A stretch of DNA of 64,000 nucleotides from Roseomonas gilardii (lineage in GTDB: Bacteria; Pseudomonadota; Alphaproteobacteria; Acetobacterales; Acetobacteraceae). The stretch lies in the NCBI RefSeq assembly GCF_001941945.1, contig NZ_CP015584.1, positions 186,001 to 250,000 on the forward strand, written 5' to 3'. Both the position numbers and the translations under genes were made by a program. Every line of letters starts with the position of its first letter. Position 1 is the stretch's first letter. The notes under the pieces are model-generated. The model was given only the letters and a program-made list of their open reading frames with translations. It ran no database searches and was not told the origin of the DNA. Below are positions 44,676 to 52,802 of the stretch, piece by piece.

Positions 44676-45725
44676 TCAGGCGGGCTTCAGCAGGTCGGCG
44701 TGGTAGCGCTGTGCCACGTCGGGATGGGAGCGCAGCCGCCCCTTGAGGTAGTTCGCGCCGACATTGCGGAAAAGCGGGTTGTCCGGATCGCTCGCGGGTC
44801 CCTTCGCCTCCGCCGCCAGTTCCGCCGGCAGGTCCAGCAGCGGCACCGTGGCATCCAGCCGCGCGCCCAGGAAAAAGGCCACGGAATAGCGGTCCCGCCC
44901 CACCTTCGGGCTGACGACACGGTGCACCGTCGCCTTCAGGTAGCCGTTGGAGGCGAGTTCCAGCAGCTCGCCGATATTGACCACGAAGGTGCCGGGGCGC
45001 GGCACGGCCTCGACCCATCCCTTCTCCGTTTCCACCTGCAGGCCGCCCGTGTCGTCCTGGAGCACGAAGGTCAGCAGCCCGCTGTCCTTGTGCGGCCCCA
45101 CGCCCTGCGACGCGTCATCCGTCAGCCGGGCCGGATAGCGGATGATCTTCATCGTCTGGTTCGGGCTTTCCCGATAGATCGGCGCCAGGGCGTCCGGATC
45201 GCCGACCAGCGCCTCCGTGAAGGCCTGCACGAGGCGGATGGCCACGCGCGTCAGCTCCGACTGCCATTGCAGGAGCAAGGGGCGAAGCTCCGGCAGGGCC
45301 TTGTCGGGCCAGAGGTTGGGGCCCTGCAGGCGCGCCCAGGGCGGCGTGTCCGGCCCGATGGGCAGCGCCTCGCGCTCGGAATGCACGTCGAACTGCTCGC
45401 GCCAGTCCGGACGGCCGCGCGTCAGCTCCAGGCCGGCGCGGTTGTAGCCGCGGAAATGCGGCGAGTGGATCATCTGGACCTTCAGCTTCTCCGCCTCCGG
45501 CAAGGCGAAGAAGCGGCGGGAGATGTCGCGCACCGCTGCTTCCAGCGTCTCGGAAACACCATGCCCCGAGAGGTAGAAGAAGCCCACCTCCCGCGCCGCA
45601 TGGCGCAGCTCCGTGAGGAAGGCGGCGCGTTCCTCCGGCGTGCCGTCGAGGCGGCGAAGGTCGAGGAGAGGCAGGTCCGGCCGGGGAACGGCTGGAACGG
45701 TGACAACGTCGTCTGTGAAGGACAT
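44676..45725 (-). CDS. Isopenicillin N synthase-like 2-oxoglutarate/Fe(II) dioxygenase
   Basis: Oxygenase of 349 residues. Iron ligands His212, Asp214 (GPHKDSGLLTFVLQDD) and His268 (ATVHRVVSP) and the 2-oxoglutarate-binding Arg279-x-Ser281 (RYSVAFFLG) are all present. The N-terminal DIOX_N domain contains EVGFFYLSGHGVSETLEAAV. Family members hydroxylate or desaturate small organics; in this cluster an oxidative C-S or C-N cleavage role is plausible but unproven. It is the last gene of the operon. Confidence 0.88.
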   Translation of the reverse strand: MSFTDDVVTVPAVPRPDLPLLDLRRLDGTPEERAAFLTELRHAAREVGFFYLSGHGVSETLEAAVRDISRRFFALPEAEKLKVQMIHSPHFRGYNRAGLELTRGRPDWREQFDVHSEREALPIGPDTPPWARLQGPNLWPDKALPELRPLLLQWQSELTRVAIRLVQAFTEALVGDPDALAPIYRESPNQTMKIIRYPARLTDDASQGVGPHKDSGLLTFVLQDDTGGLQVETEKGWVEAVPRPGTFVVNIGELLELASNGYLKATVHRVVSPKVGRDRYSVAFFLGARLDATVPLLDLPAELAAEAKGPASDPDNPLFRNVGANYLKGRLRSHPDVAQRYHADLLKPA

Positions 45726-45746
45726 CTCGCGTTTCCCTTGTCTCTG

Positions 45747-47060
45747 TCAGGCGGCTTCGGCCAGCCGGCCGGCGGCGTCGAGGCCCTGCGCCAGGTCGGC
45801 CAGGAGATCCGCCGGATGTTCCAGCCCGATCGAGAGCCGCACATAGCCCGGCGTCACGCCCGTCAGGGCCTGCTCCTCAGGCGAAAGCTGACTGTGGGTG
45901 GTGCTGGCGGGATGGATCGCCAGGCTGCGTGCGTCGCCGATATTGGCGACATGGTAGAACAGTTTCAGCGCATCAATGAAGCGGCGCCCGGCATCGAGGC
46001 CCCCCGCCAGCTCCACCCCCACGAGGCCGCCGAAGCCACCGCGCAGGACGCGCTCGGCCCGGACGCGGGCTTCGCCGCCCTGTAGCGACGGGTGGATGAC
46101 CCGCGCCACCTCCGGGCGGCGCGACAACCATTGCGCCACCGCGGCGGCCGTCTCGCTGTGCCGCCGGATGCGGAGGGGCAGCGTCTCGACGCCCTGGAGG
46201 ATCTGGAAGGCGTTGAAGGGCGAGAGCGGGGCGCCGAGGTCGCGTTGGATCGAGGAGCGCAGCGCCGCCAGATAGGGCGGGACGCCGAGACGCGGCGCCG
46301 CCTCGGTCCAGACCGTCCCGTGATAGCTCGGATCGGGCGTGTTGAGGGAAGGCTGCCGTTCCGGCACGGCGAGCCAGTCGAACCGTCCCCCATCCACCAC
46401 GGCACCGGCGATGCTGGTGCCATGGCCGCCGAGATACTTGGTGGCGGAATAGACCACGATGGCCGCACCGTGATCCAGCGGCCGCGCCAGCAGCGGCGCC
46501 GCCGTGTTGTCCAGGATCAGCGGGATGCCGAGCGGCCGGCCGATCGCCGCGACCTCGGCGACCGGGAAGACGACCAGCTTCGGATTGGGCAGGGTCTCGC
46601 CATAATAGGCGCGCGTGCGTTCGTCGGTGGCTTGGCGGAAGTTCTCCGGGTCCGTGGGATCGACGAAGCGCGTCTCGATGCCGAAGCGCGACAGGGTGTT
46701 GGCGAAGAGGTTCCAGGTCCCGCCATAGAGATCGGTCGAGGAGACGATGTTGTCCCCCGCCCGCGCCAGCGCCAGCACCGAGAAGGCGGAAGCCGCCTGC
46801 CCCGAGCCGAGCGCCAGGGCCGCGACGCCGCCCTCCAGCGCGGCGAGGCGCTGCTCCAGCGCATCGACGGTCGGGTTCCCGGTGCGGGAATAGATGTAGC
46901 CGAGTTGTTCCAGCCCGAAGAGACGGCGCGCATGTTCGCTGCTCTCGAACTGATAGGAGGTGGTCTGGTAGATCGGCACCGCCACCGCGCCATGGGTGGG
47001 ATCGGCGCGCCAGCCGCCATGCAGGGCCAGGGTGTCGGGATGCAGGGAAGGTTCGGACAT
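45747..47060 (-). CDS. O-acetylhomoserine sulfhydrylase-like PLP enzyme
   Basis: Cys/Met-metabolism PLP enzyme of 437 residues. The PLP lysine is Lys208 in SATKYLGGHG, and AVPIYQTTSYQFESSEHARR and GYIYSRTGNPTVDALEQRLA are family hallmarks. The length and LFGLEQLGYIYSRTGNPT favour the O-acetylhomoserine sulfhydrylase (MetY) type over cystathionine gamma-synthase. It could fix sulfide or a thiol released from organosulfonates into homocysteine or methionine. Start 47060 chosen because the upstream open frame enters the binding-protein gene. Confidence 0.88.
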   Translation of the reverse strand: MSEPSLHPDTLALHGGWRADPTHGAVAVPIYQTTSYQFESSEHARRLFGLEQLGYIYSRTGNPTVDALEQRLAALEGGVAALALGSGQAASAFSVLALARAGDNIVSSTDLYGGTWNLFANTLSRFGIETRFVDPTDPENFRQATDERTRAYYGETLPNPKLVVFPVAEVAAIGRPLGIPLILDNTAAPLLARPLDHGAAIVVYSATKYLGGHGTSIAGAVVDGGRFDWLAVPERQPSLNTPDPSYHGTVWTEAAPRLGVPPYLAALRSSIQRDLGAPLSPFNAFQILQGVETLPLRIRRHSETAAAVAQWLSRRPEVARVIHPSLQGGEARVRAERVLRGGFGGLVGVELAGGLDAGRRFIDALKLFYHVANIGDARSLAIHPASTTHSQLSPEEQALTGVTPGYVRLSIGLEHPADLLADLAQGLDAAGRLAEAA

Positions 47061-47071
47061 CGGGATCTCCT

Positions 47072-48019
47072 TCAGCCCTGGGTGGGAGGGGTCAGGCTGG
47101 TGTCGATCGCCTGCCGGACGTCGAAGCGGCGGGAAACGATGCCGTAGGTGACGCTGCGGTCCACCGCCTCCTGGAACTCGCGCAGCAGGGCGTCGTCGAG
47201 CGGCACCGCGCGCGTGTCGTTCACCGTATAGGCGCGTTCGACCACCGCCTCCGGCTGCCGCGTCAGGCGGGCCGTGACCTTGGCATATTCCCGCAGGTTG
47301 CCGCCGGCCCAGGCCCAGCCGCGGCGGTTGCGCGCGACGAAGTCGGCGAGGAGCGGACGCTTGTCGCGCAGCGCGGTCTCGCTGGTGGCCAGGAAGCTGG
47401 CGCTCGGGGTCAGCCCGCGCGCATCGGCCAGGACCCGGGCGCCAAACTGCAACACCTCCAGCGAGGTGAAGGGTTCCCAGACCGACCACGCGTCGATCGC
47501 GCCGGAGCGGAAGGCCAGCGCCGCCTCCGCCGGCAGCAGCCAGGCGATCTTCACCTCCTCCGGCGAGATGCCATGTGCCTCCAGGATCCGGAACAGGGAG
47601 TAATGGGTCCAGCCGCCGCGCGCCGCGGCGACACGCCTGCCACGAAGATCGGCGACGCTGCGGATCGGCCCATCGCCCCGCACCACGATGTTCTGCGACG
47701 CGCCGTCGGAGCGCGTGGCGCCGATGGCCTTGATCGGCGCGCCATTGGCATAGACGGAGAAGAAGTTGAGGTCGCCCATCGAGCCGATATCGATGGCATC
47801 GGCATTCAGGGCCTCCAGCAGCGGCTGGGCCGCGGAGAATTCGCTCCAGTCGATGCGATAGGGCAGGTCGCGGGCGACGCCCGAGGCCTCGAAGAGCGAT
47901 TGCAGACCGCCTTTCTGGCTGCCGGCGCGAAGCGTGGCGGCCGGGGCGGCGCGCGGCACCGCGGGGGCGGCCAGCAGGGCGGCGGTGGCGGCGATGAGGC
48001 CGCGGCGGGATGTGGTCAT
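47072..48019 (-). CDS. SsuA-like ABC transporter substrate-binding protein
   Basis: Periplasmic sulfonate/taurine-type binding protein of 315 residues. A Tat-type signal (SRRGLIAATAALLAAPAVP) precedes TLRAGSQKGGLQSLFEASGV and DAIDIGSMGDLNFFSVYANG, closely resembling the orphan protein at 19385-20347. It lies 14 bases after the monooxygenase gene. SsuB and SsuC are two genes further upstream. Confidence 0.89.
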   Translation of the reverse strand: MTTSRRGLIAATAALLAAPAVPRAAPAATLRAGSQKGGLQSLFEASGVARDLPYRIDWSEFSAAQPLLEALNADAIDIGSMGDLNFFSVYANGAPIKAIGATRSDGASQNIVVRGDGPIRSVADLRGRRVAAARGGWTHYSLFRILEAHGISPEEVKIAWLLPAEAALAFRSGAIDAWSVWEPFTSLEVLQFGARVLADARGLTPSASFLATSETALRDKRPLLADFVARNRRGWAWAGGNLREYAKVTARLTRQPEAVVERAYTVNDTRAVPLDDALLREFQEAVDRSVTYGIVSRRFDVRQAIDTSLTPPTQG

Positions 48020-48033
48020 TCTGTCTTCGCCCT

Positions 48034-49140
48034 TCACTCTGCCGCCACGGTACGGACCGGAACGCTCACGCGGCGCCGGTCCTGCGCCTCGGCCAGTTCC
48101 CGCAGCAGCGGGATGAGTTCGCGCCCGTACTCGACGGCGTCCAGCAGCGGGTCCCAGCCCCGCAGGATGTAGTGGCTCACCCCGAGTTCGCGGTAGCGCA
48201 GCATGGAACGCGCGACCTGCTCCGGCGTACCGACCAGGGCGGTGCTGTTGCCGCGCCCGCCCAGCACCCCGGCCATGGCGGTCCAGAGCCTCTCGTCCAG
48301 CACCTCGCCACGCTGCGACAGGGCGACGAGGCGCCGGGAGTTCACCGCCTGGCCGGCCGGGATCAGCCCGCTCCCGCCGGCCCGCGCCAGCTTGGCCAGA
48401 GCGCGCTCGCGGATATGGCGGGCGCGGTCCCAGGCCTCGGCCTCGGTGGCGCCCAGGATGGGGCGGTTGGACCAGGAGAAGGCCAGATCCCGCCCGCGCG
48501 GCAGGCAGGCACGCAGCCGGGCCAGCATGGCCGCGGTCTCGGTCAGGGGTTCGCCGAACAGGGCATAGACATCGGCGTATTTCTGCGCGACGCGGATCGC
48601 GGCATCCGAGGCGCCGCCGAAGAAGACCGGCAGCTTCGGCTGGATCGGCCGCACGTCGGACCAGGCCTGCTCGACCGAATAGAACTCGCCCACATGATCG
48701 AAGGGTTCCGTGGCGGTCCATGTCTTCTGCACCACTTCGAGGAACTCGTCGGTGCGGCGGTAGCGCTCGGCATGGCTGGCGTGGTCGCCATCCTTGCGCT
48801 GGTCGGCATCCTCGCCGCCCGAGATGACATGCAGGGCCAGCCGGCCGCCTGTCAGATTCTCCAGTGTCGCGATCTTGCGCGCCGCCAGGGTGGGGGAAAC
48901 GAAACCCGGCCGGTGCGCGAGCAGGAAATGGATGCGCCTGGCCACCGAGGCGGCATGGGCCAGGACCAGGAAGCCGTCCGCGGCATTGGTCCAGTATCCG
49001 GCGAGGACGCGGTCGAAGCCGGCCTCCTCATGCGCCAGGGTGATGCGCTCGATGAAATCGGGCTGCACGGCCGGGCCGTCCGTCACCTCCAGGTCGGAGG
49101 TCGGGCGGGCCCAGATCATGCCGGTGATGTGTACGCTCAT
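48034..49140 (-). CDS. LLM-class flavin-dependent monooxygenase, SsuD-like
   Basis: FMNH2-dependent monooxygenase of 368 residues of the alkanesulfonate group. Segments HFLLAHRPGFVSPTLAARKI, RLALHVISGGEDADQRKDGD and LVGTPEQVARSMLRYRELGV closely parallel those of the enzyme at 18236-19366, so the two clusters share a paralogous binding protein-monooxygenase pair. It should desulfonate the compound imported by the neighbouring transporter. Confidence 0.9.
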   Translation of the reverse strand: MSVHITGMIWARPTSDLEVTDGPAVQPDFIERITLAHEEAGFDRVLAGYWTNAADGFLVLAHAASVARRIHFLLAHRPGFVSPTLAARKIATLENLTGGRLALHVISGGEDADQRKDGDHASHAERYRRTDEFLEVVQKTWTATEPFDHVGEFYSVEQAWSDVRPIQPKLPVFFGGASDAAIRVAQKYADVYALFGEPLTETAAMLARLRACLPRGRDLAFSWSNRPILGATEAEAWDRARHIRERALAKLARAGGSGLIPAGQAVNSRRLVALSQRGEVLDERLWTAMAGVLGGRGNSTALVGTPEQVARSMLRYRELGVSHYILRGWDPLLDAVEYGRELIPLLRELAEAQDRRRVSVPVRTVAAE

Positions 49141-49334
49141 ACTGCGATGTCCTCGTGAGGCGTGGCGGTGCGATGGTGGCCGTGCGGGATGCCGCCCGAT
49201 GGCGGGGCGCCTTCCGGCAGGGCTATGGACCGCCCGGGCTACGGGGCCGTCTGGCCGTCAGCCGGGGCGGCCGCACCGACATCGCGGACAGGGTGCGATG
49301 GCGCGACCCGTCCGGAGGAGGAGCAAGGTTGGGC

Positions 49335-49451
49335 TCACCGCTCGGCCACCATCGATGGGCGGGAAGCCTCGCCGGGGATGAGGCCCAGGAGGTTCAGGCC
49401 CGTGAGGAACAGGCCGAGCAGCAGGAGGCTGCGCCAGACGATGCCGATCAT
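49335..49451 (-). CDS. 38-residue single-span membrane peptide
   Basis: A short open frame, MIGIVWRSLLLLGLFLTGLN then a short polar tail ending MVAER. Residues 4-26 form one clear hydrophobic helix with a positive residue near the start. RBS GGGGAG lies seven bases before the ATG, and it sits between SsuB and the SsuD-like gene in the same orientation, in an otherwise empty 350-base gap. It may be an accessory subunit or regulator of the transporter. Translation is inferred; too short for usual gene finders. Confidence 0.55.
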   Translation of the reverse strand: MIGIVWRSLLLLGLFLTGLNLLGLIPGEASRPSMVAER

Positions 49452-49492
49452 CGCGGTTCTCCCCGGGGCACTGTTCCTTCGGGGTCGCACCG

Positions 49493-50287
49493 TCACCCCT
49501 CCAGCCCCAGCAGCCCCAGCGCCTCGCGCCGCAGGGAGACGAGATGCGGGTCGTCGCGATGCCGGGGATAGGGGCGGTCCACCACCAGCTCCGCCGTGAT
49601 GCGCGCCGGGCGTGGGCTGAAGACCACCACGCGCTGCGCCAGGATCAGCGCCTCCTCGACATCATGCGTCACCAGCAGCGCGGTGAGGCCGGAACGCTGC
49701 CACAGGCGCACCAGCTCCGCCTGCATCGACAGGCGGGTCAGGCTGTCGAGCTTGCCCAGCGGCTCGTCGAGCAGAAGCAGGCGCGGGTCGTTCACCAGGG
49801 CGCGTGCCAGGGCGACGCGCTGCGACATGCCGCCGGAAAGCTGGTGCGGATAGGCGCTCTCGAAACCCGTCAGCCCGACGAGGTCGATGGCCTCCTGCAC
49901 CCGGTGGCCCTGGCGGCGCAGCAGGCCGCGTGCCTCCAGCCCCAGGGCGACATTGGCCCGCACGGTGCGCCATGGGTAGAGCGTCGGGTCCTGGAACACC
50001 AGGACGCGGGACGGATCGGGCGTGGCGATCGGCACGCCGTCGCCCAGCACCTGCCCGGAGACGGGCGCGTCCAGCCCGGCCAGCAGCCGCAGCAGCGTGG
50101 ACTTGCCGCAGCCCGAGGGGCCGAGCAGCGCCACGAACTCGCCCGGACGCACGGAGAGAGAGACGTTGTCCAGCACCGGCAGGGGCTGGCCCTCCAGTTG
50201 GAAGGCCTGGCTGGCATGGCGGATCTCCACCGCCATGCCCTGGTTCCGCTCCGTCGCTGGAGCCTCGCGAAGCGCCGCGCTCACCAC
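49493..50287 (-). CDS. ssuB: Sulfonate-type ABC transporter ATP-binding protein
   Basis: SsuB/TauB-type ATPase of 264 residues. Walker [10 protein letters not shown] (56-64), signature LSGGMSQR (150-157) and LLLDEPLGKLD are intact. The GTG start at 50287 overlaps the permease stop by seven bases; an ATG at 50236 is an alternative that removes 17 poorly conserved residues. It pairs with the permease directly upstream. Confidence 0.92.
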   Translation of the reverse strand: MVSAALREAPATERNQGMAVEIRHASQAFQLEGQPLPVLDNVSLSVRPGEFVALLGPSGCGKSTLLRLLAGLDAPVSGQVLGDGVPIATPDPSRVLVFQDPTLYPWRTVRANVALGLEARGLLRRQGHRVQEAIDLVGLTGFESAYPHQLSGGMSQRVALARALVNDPRLLLLDEPLGKLDSLTRLSMQAELVRLWQRSGLTALLVTHDVEEALILAQRVVVFSPRPARITAELVVDRPYPRHRDDPHLVSLRREALGLLGLEG

Positions 50288-51279
50288 CGCACCGTCCCCT
50301 TCTGCCAGGCGAGGAGCCGGTCACGGCCCTTGAAGAGCAGAGTCACCAGCGTGGAGCACATCAGCGCCATCAGCAGCAGCGCCGCGTACATGTTGCCATA
50401 GGCGGCCCAGCCCTGGGCCCATTGCAGATACCAGCCGAGCCCGGCCTTCACGCCCAGCATCTCCGCCACCACGAGGACGGAGAAGGAGGCGCCGAGCCCC
50501 ATGAAGAGGCCCACGAAGACCTGCGGCAGCGCCGCCGGCACGGCGACCTTGAGCACGAGGAAGCTCTGGCTGGCGCCCAGCGTGCGGGCGATGTCGTAAT
50601 AGGCCTTGTTGACACCCGAGACGCCGGACCAGGTGAGCACCGTCACCGGAAACCAGGTCGCCAGCGCGACCAGGAAGGTGCTGGCGCTGCCGCTGGTCGG
50701 GAAGGCGAAGAAGGCGATCGGCAGCCAGGCCGTGGCGGGCAACGGCCCGATCAGCCGCAGCACCGGATGCACCCAGTAACCGATGGCGCGCGACCAGCCG
50801 AGCGCCACGCCCGCCACGAACCCCGCCGCGGCGCCGATGGCATAGCCGCTGACGAGCAGCCAGAGCGAGCGCAGCACGCTCTCGCCCAGGCGCGGCCAGT
50901 CCTCCAGATAGACTTCCAGCAGCCCTTGCGGCGAGGCGAAGAAGGGCAGCGGGAGCAGGGCGAGCTTGGCGGTCAGCAATTCCCAGGCGATCAGGGCCAA
51001 CGGCAGGACGGTGAGCCAGGGCCCGGCCACGCGCAGCTTCTCGCCCAGCCTGCCGAGCCGTGGCGACAGCAGGGCGGAAAAGAGCAGCGCGACGCCCAGA
51101 AGCGCGGCGGTCAGGGCGAGTTCGCGCGTCCGGCCGACCTCGATCGCGTCCTCCGGCACGGCGATGACGGCGGCGGCGGCGATCCAGGCGAAGCCGGCCA
51201 GGAGGCCGCTTCCCAGGAACCCGGCCCTGCCGGCCTCGATCGGGGCGCTTCCTGCCCCAGCAATGGCGGCGCCGCTCAT
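50281..51279 (-). CDS. ssuC: Sulfonate-type ABC transporter permease
   Basis: Inner-membrane permease of 332 residues with about seven helices. The first third (to residue about 85) contains an extra hydrophobic stretch, longer than typical SsuC (about 263 residues). The coupling loop is YDIARTLGASQSFLVLKVAV, and LGASFSVLVVAEMLGVKAGL is characteristic. The ATG at 51279 overlaps the binding-protein stop (TGATG); a GTG one codon earlier is possible. Confidence 0.91.
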   Translation of the reverse strand: MSGAAIAGAGSAPIEAGRAGFLGSGLLAGFAWIAAAAVIAVPEDAIEVGRTRELALTAALLGVALLFSALLSPRLGRLGEKLRVAGPWLTVLPLALIAWELLTAKLALLPLPFFASPQGLLEVYLEDWPRLGESVLRSLWLLVSGYAIGAAAGFVAGVALGWSRAIGYWVHPVLRLIGPLPATAWLPIAFFAFPTSGSASTFLVALATWFPVTVLTWSGVSGVNKAYYDIARTLGASQSFLVLKVAVPAALPQVFVGLFMGLGASFSVLVVAEMLGVKAGLGWYLQWAQGWAAYGNMYAALLLMALMCSTLVTLLFKGRDRLLAWQKGTVRW

Positions 51280-52409
51280 CACGCCCCCAGCACGTTGGCG
51301 GTGACGCGCTCGGCGAAGCGCTTCGGATCGGTGCCGGCACGCATCACACCGACCGACTTGAGCTCCTCCGCATAGAGTTCGATCTCCTGACGGATCGCGA
51401 GGCCGGCGGGATGATGGCCGTGGGTGTGGCTGCGCATCATGGCGATGAGGTCATCGCGGCTGGTGCTGGCCGGGGCATAGGTGAGGAAGGTGTCCACCGC
51501 CACGGACGGGTCATGGGCGGCAAGGTCCTGCGCCTCCAGCAACGCGCGCGTCAGCGCGGCGGCCACCTGCGGTTCGTTTTTGACCAGGGCGCCGCTAACG
51601 CCGATGATGCAGCAGGCGCGGCTGGCCCATTCGCCGGAAAGATTGGTGGCGACCTCGACCAGCTTCCGGTCGCGCTGCAGCAGCCAGGCGATCGGGTCGC
51701 CGCCAGCAACGGCCTGTGCCTCGCCACGCTCCAGCGCCAGGCCGAAGACATGGGCGGGAAAGACCTTCCAGGTGACATCGCGGTCCGGGTCGATGCCGCG
51801 GCGCTTGAGCAGCATGGAGAAGAAGTTCTTGTCCGCGCCGCCCATGTCGGCCGTGGCGATGGTCTTGCCGCGCAGCGAGGCGACGTCGCCGGTGACACCC
51901 GCCTTCGGGTCGCCGATCAGCCGCATGCAGCCGCCATGCGTGCCGCCGGTGATCTTGACGTCGAAGCCCATTTCCAGCGGCTTGAGCCAGCGCAGCGCCA
52001 TGCCGACGCCGGCATCCGCCTTGCGGGTCGCAATCGCCTCCAGCAGCGCTTCGGTGGAGGAGCCGAAATTGACGAACTCGACCTCCAGCCCGTGCCTGGC
52101 CAGGATGCCCTGCTTCTGCGCCACCGCGACAGGCGAGGTGCAGATGGCGGTCGCGTTCCAGGCGAGCGTCAGCTTGCGCAGAGGGGTGTCGGGGGCAGTA
52201 CCGGGGGCGGCGCCCGGCGCGCTGGCACGGCAGATCGGGGTGTCACGGAGCAGCGCGTCGAGCTCGGCGGTCGGGCCGCCCGCGCGGGGGGAGAACCCCA
52301 TCAGCGGCAAGGAGAGGCCGGCAAGGCCAGCGGCGCCGAGCAGGCCCCTTCGGTGCAGCCGAGTGGAAAGCCTGTTTCGGGCCTGTTCGGCGGGAGTATC
52401 CGGCAACAT
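51279..52409 (-). CDS. Sulfonate/nitrate-type ABC transporter substrate-binding protein
   Basis: NitT/TauT family periplasmic protein of 376 residues. The start at 52409 is favoured by GAGGA five bases upstream; 52430 is possible. A Tat-like HRRGLLGAAGLAGLSLPLMG precedes TLAWNATAICTSPVAVAQKQ and EVEFVNFGSSTEALLEAIAT. It is the first gene of the Ssu-type operon, translationally coupled to ssuC, and distinct in sequence from the SsuA-like proteins at 19385 and 47072. Confidence 0.9.
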   Translation of the reverse strand: MLPDTPAEQARNRLSTRLHRRGLLGAAGLAGLSLPLMGFSPRAGGPTAELDALLRDTPICRASAPGAAPGTAPDTPLRKLTLAWNATAICTSPVAVAQKQGILARHGLEVEFVNFGSSTEALLEAIATRKADAGVGMALRWLKPLEMGFDVKITGGTHGGCMRLIGDPKAGVTGDVASLRGKTIATADMGGADKNFFSMLLKRRGIDPDRDVTWKVFPAHVFGLALERGEAQAVAGGDPIAWLLQRDRKLVEVATNLSGEWASRACCIIGVSGALVKNEPQVAAALTRALLEAQDLAAHDPSVAVDTFLTYAPASTSRDDLIAMMRSHTHGHHPAGLAIRQEIELYAEELKSVGVMRAGTDPKRFAERVTANVLGA

Positions 52410-52802
52410 CCGATCCTCGATAAACATCATTGATTCTCGGGTTAATTAGAGAATCACTATTTCTCATAGTCAAAAGCATGCTGGTCCCTAATTCGCCGCC
52501 ACCTGGAAACGTTCCACTCCCCGCGACCCGCCGGGGGAGATCGTTCTCTCCATCCATGGCCCAAGCCGGGCTGTGGCCGGGTCCCGGCCGGATGAATGGC
52601 CGCGCGCGATGGCGTCGGTGCAGGGATGTGCGTGAAGCCGCCCGCTGCGGCGATCCGCTCGTCAAACGCCTTGTGCTCCCGGCATCGTGGTGTAGAGCAG
52701 TCATGACCCGCCGATGTCACGAGACGGGCCCGCATTCCCAGGCCCATCCGGCACGGATGATGCGGGCATCGTCATCCGATCCTGGCCACGAGGCTGACCC
52801 CA
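52410..52802. other. Divergent intergenic region Ssu operon / 2-hydroxyacid dehydrogenase
   Basis: Some 390 bases. The left 65 bases are AT-rich and hold the Ssu-type promoter. No gene or clear promoter for the rightward gene was found in the rest. Confidence 0.5.
52433..52473 (-). promoter_or_regulatory. Promoter with three TTCTC/GAGAA half-sites
   Basis: On the minus strand -35 TTGACT (52473-52468), 17-bp spacer and -10 TCTAAT (52450-52445) form a near-consensus promoter for the Ssu-type operon. Overlapping it are ATTCTC (52433-52438), GAGAAT (52449-52454) and TTCTC (52461-52465), forming inverted repeats ATTCTC-N10-GAGAAT and GAGAA-N7-TTCTC. Candidate binding site for a sulfur-status regulator. 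Confidence 0.6.
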
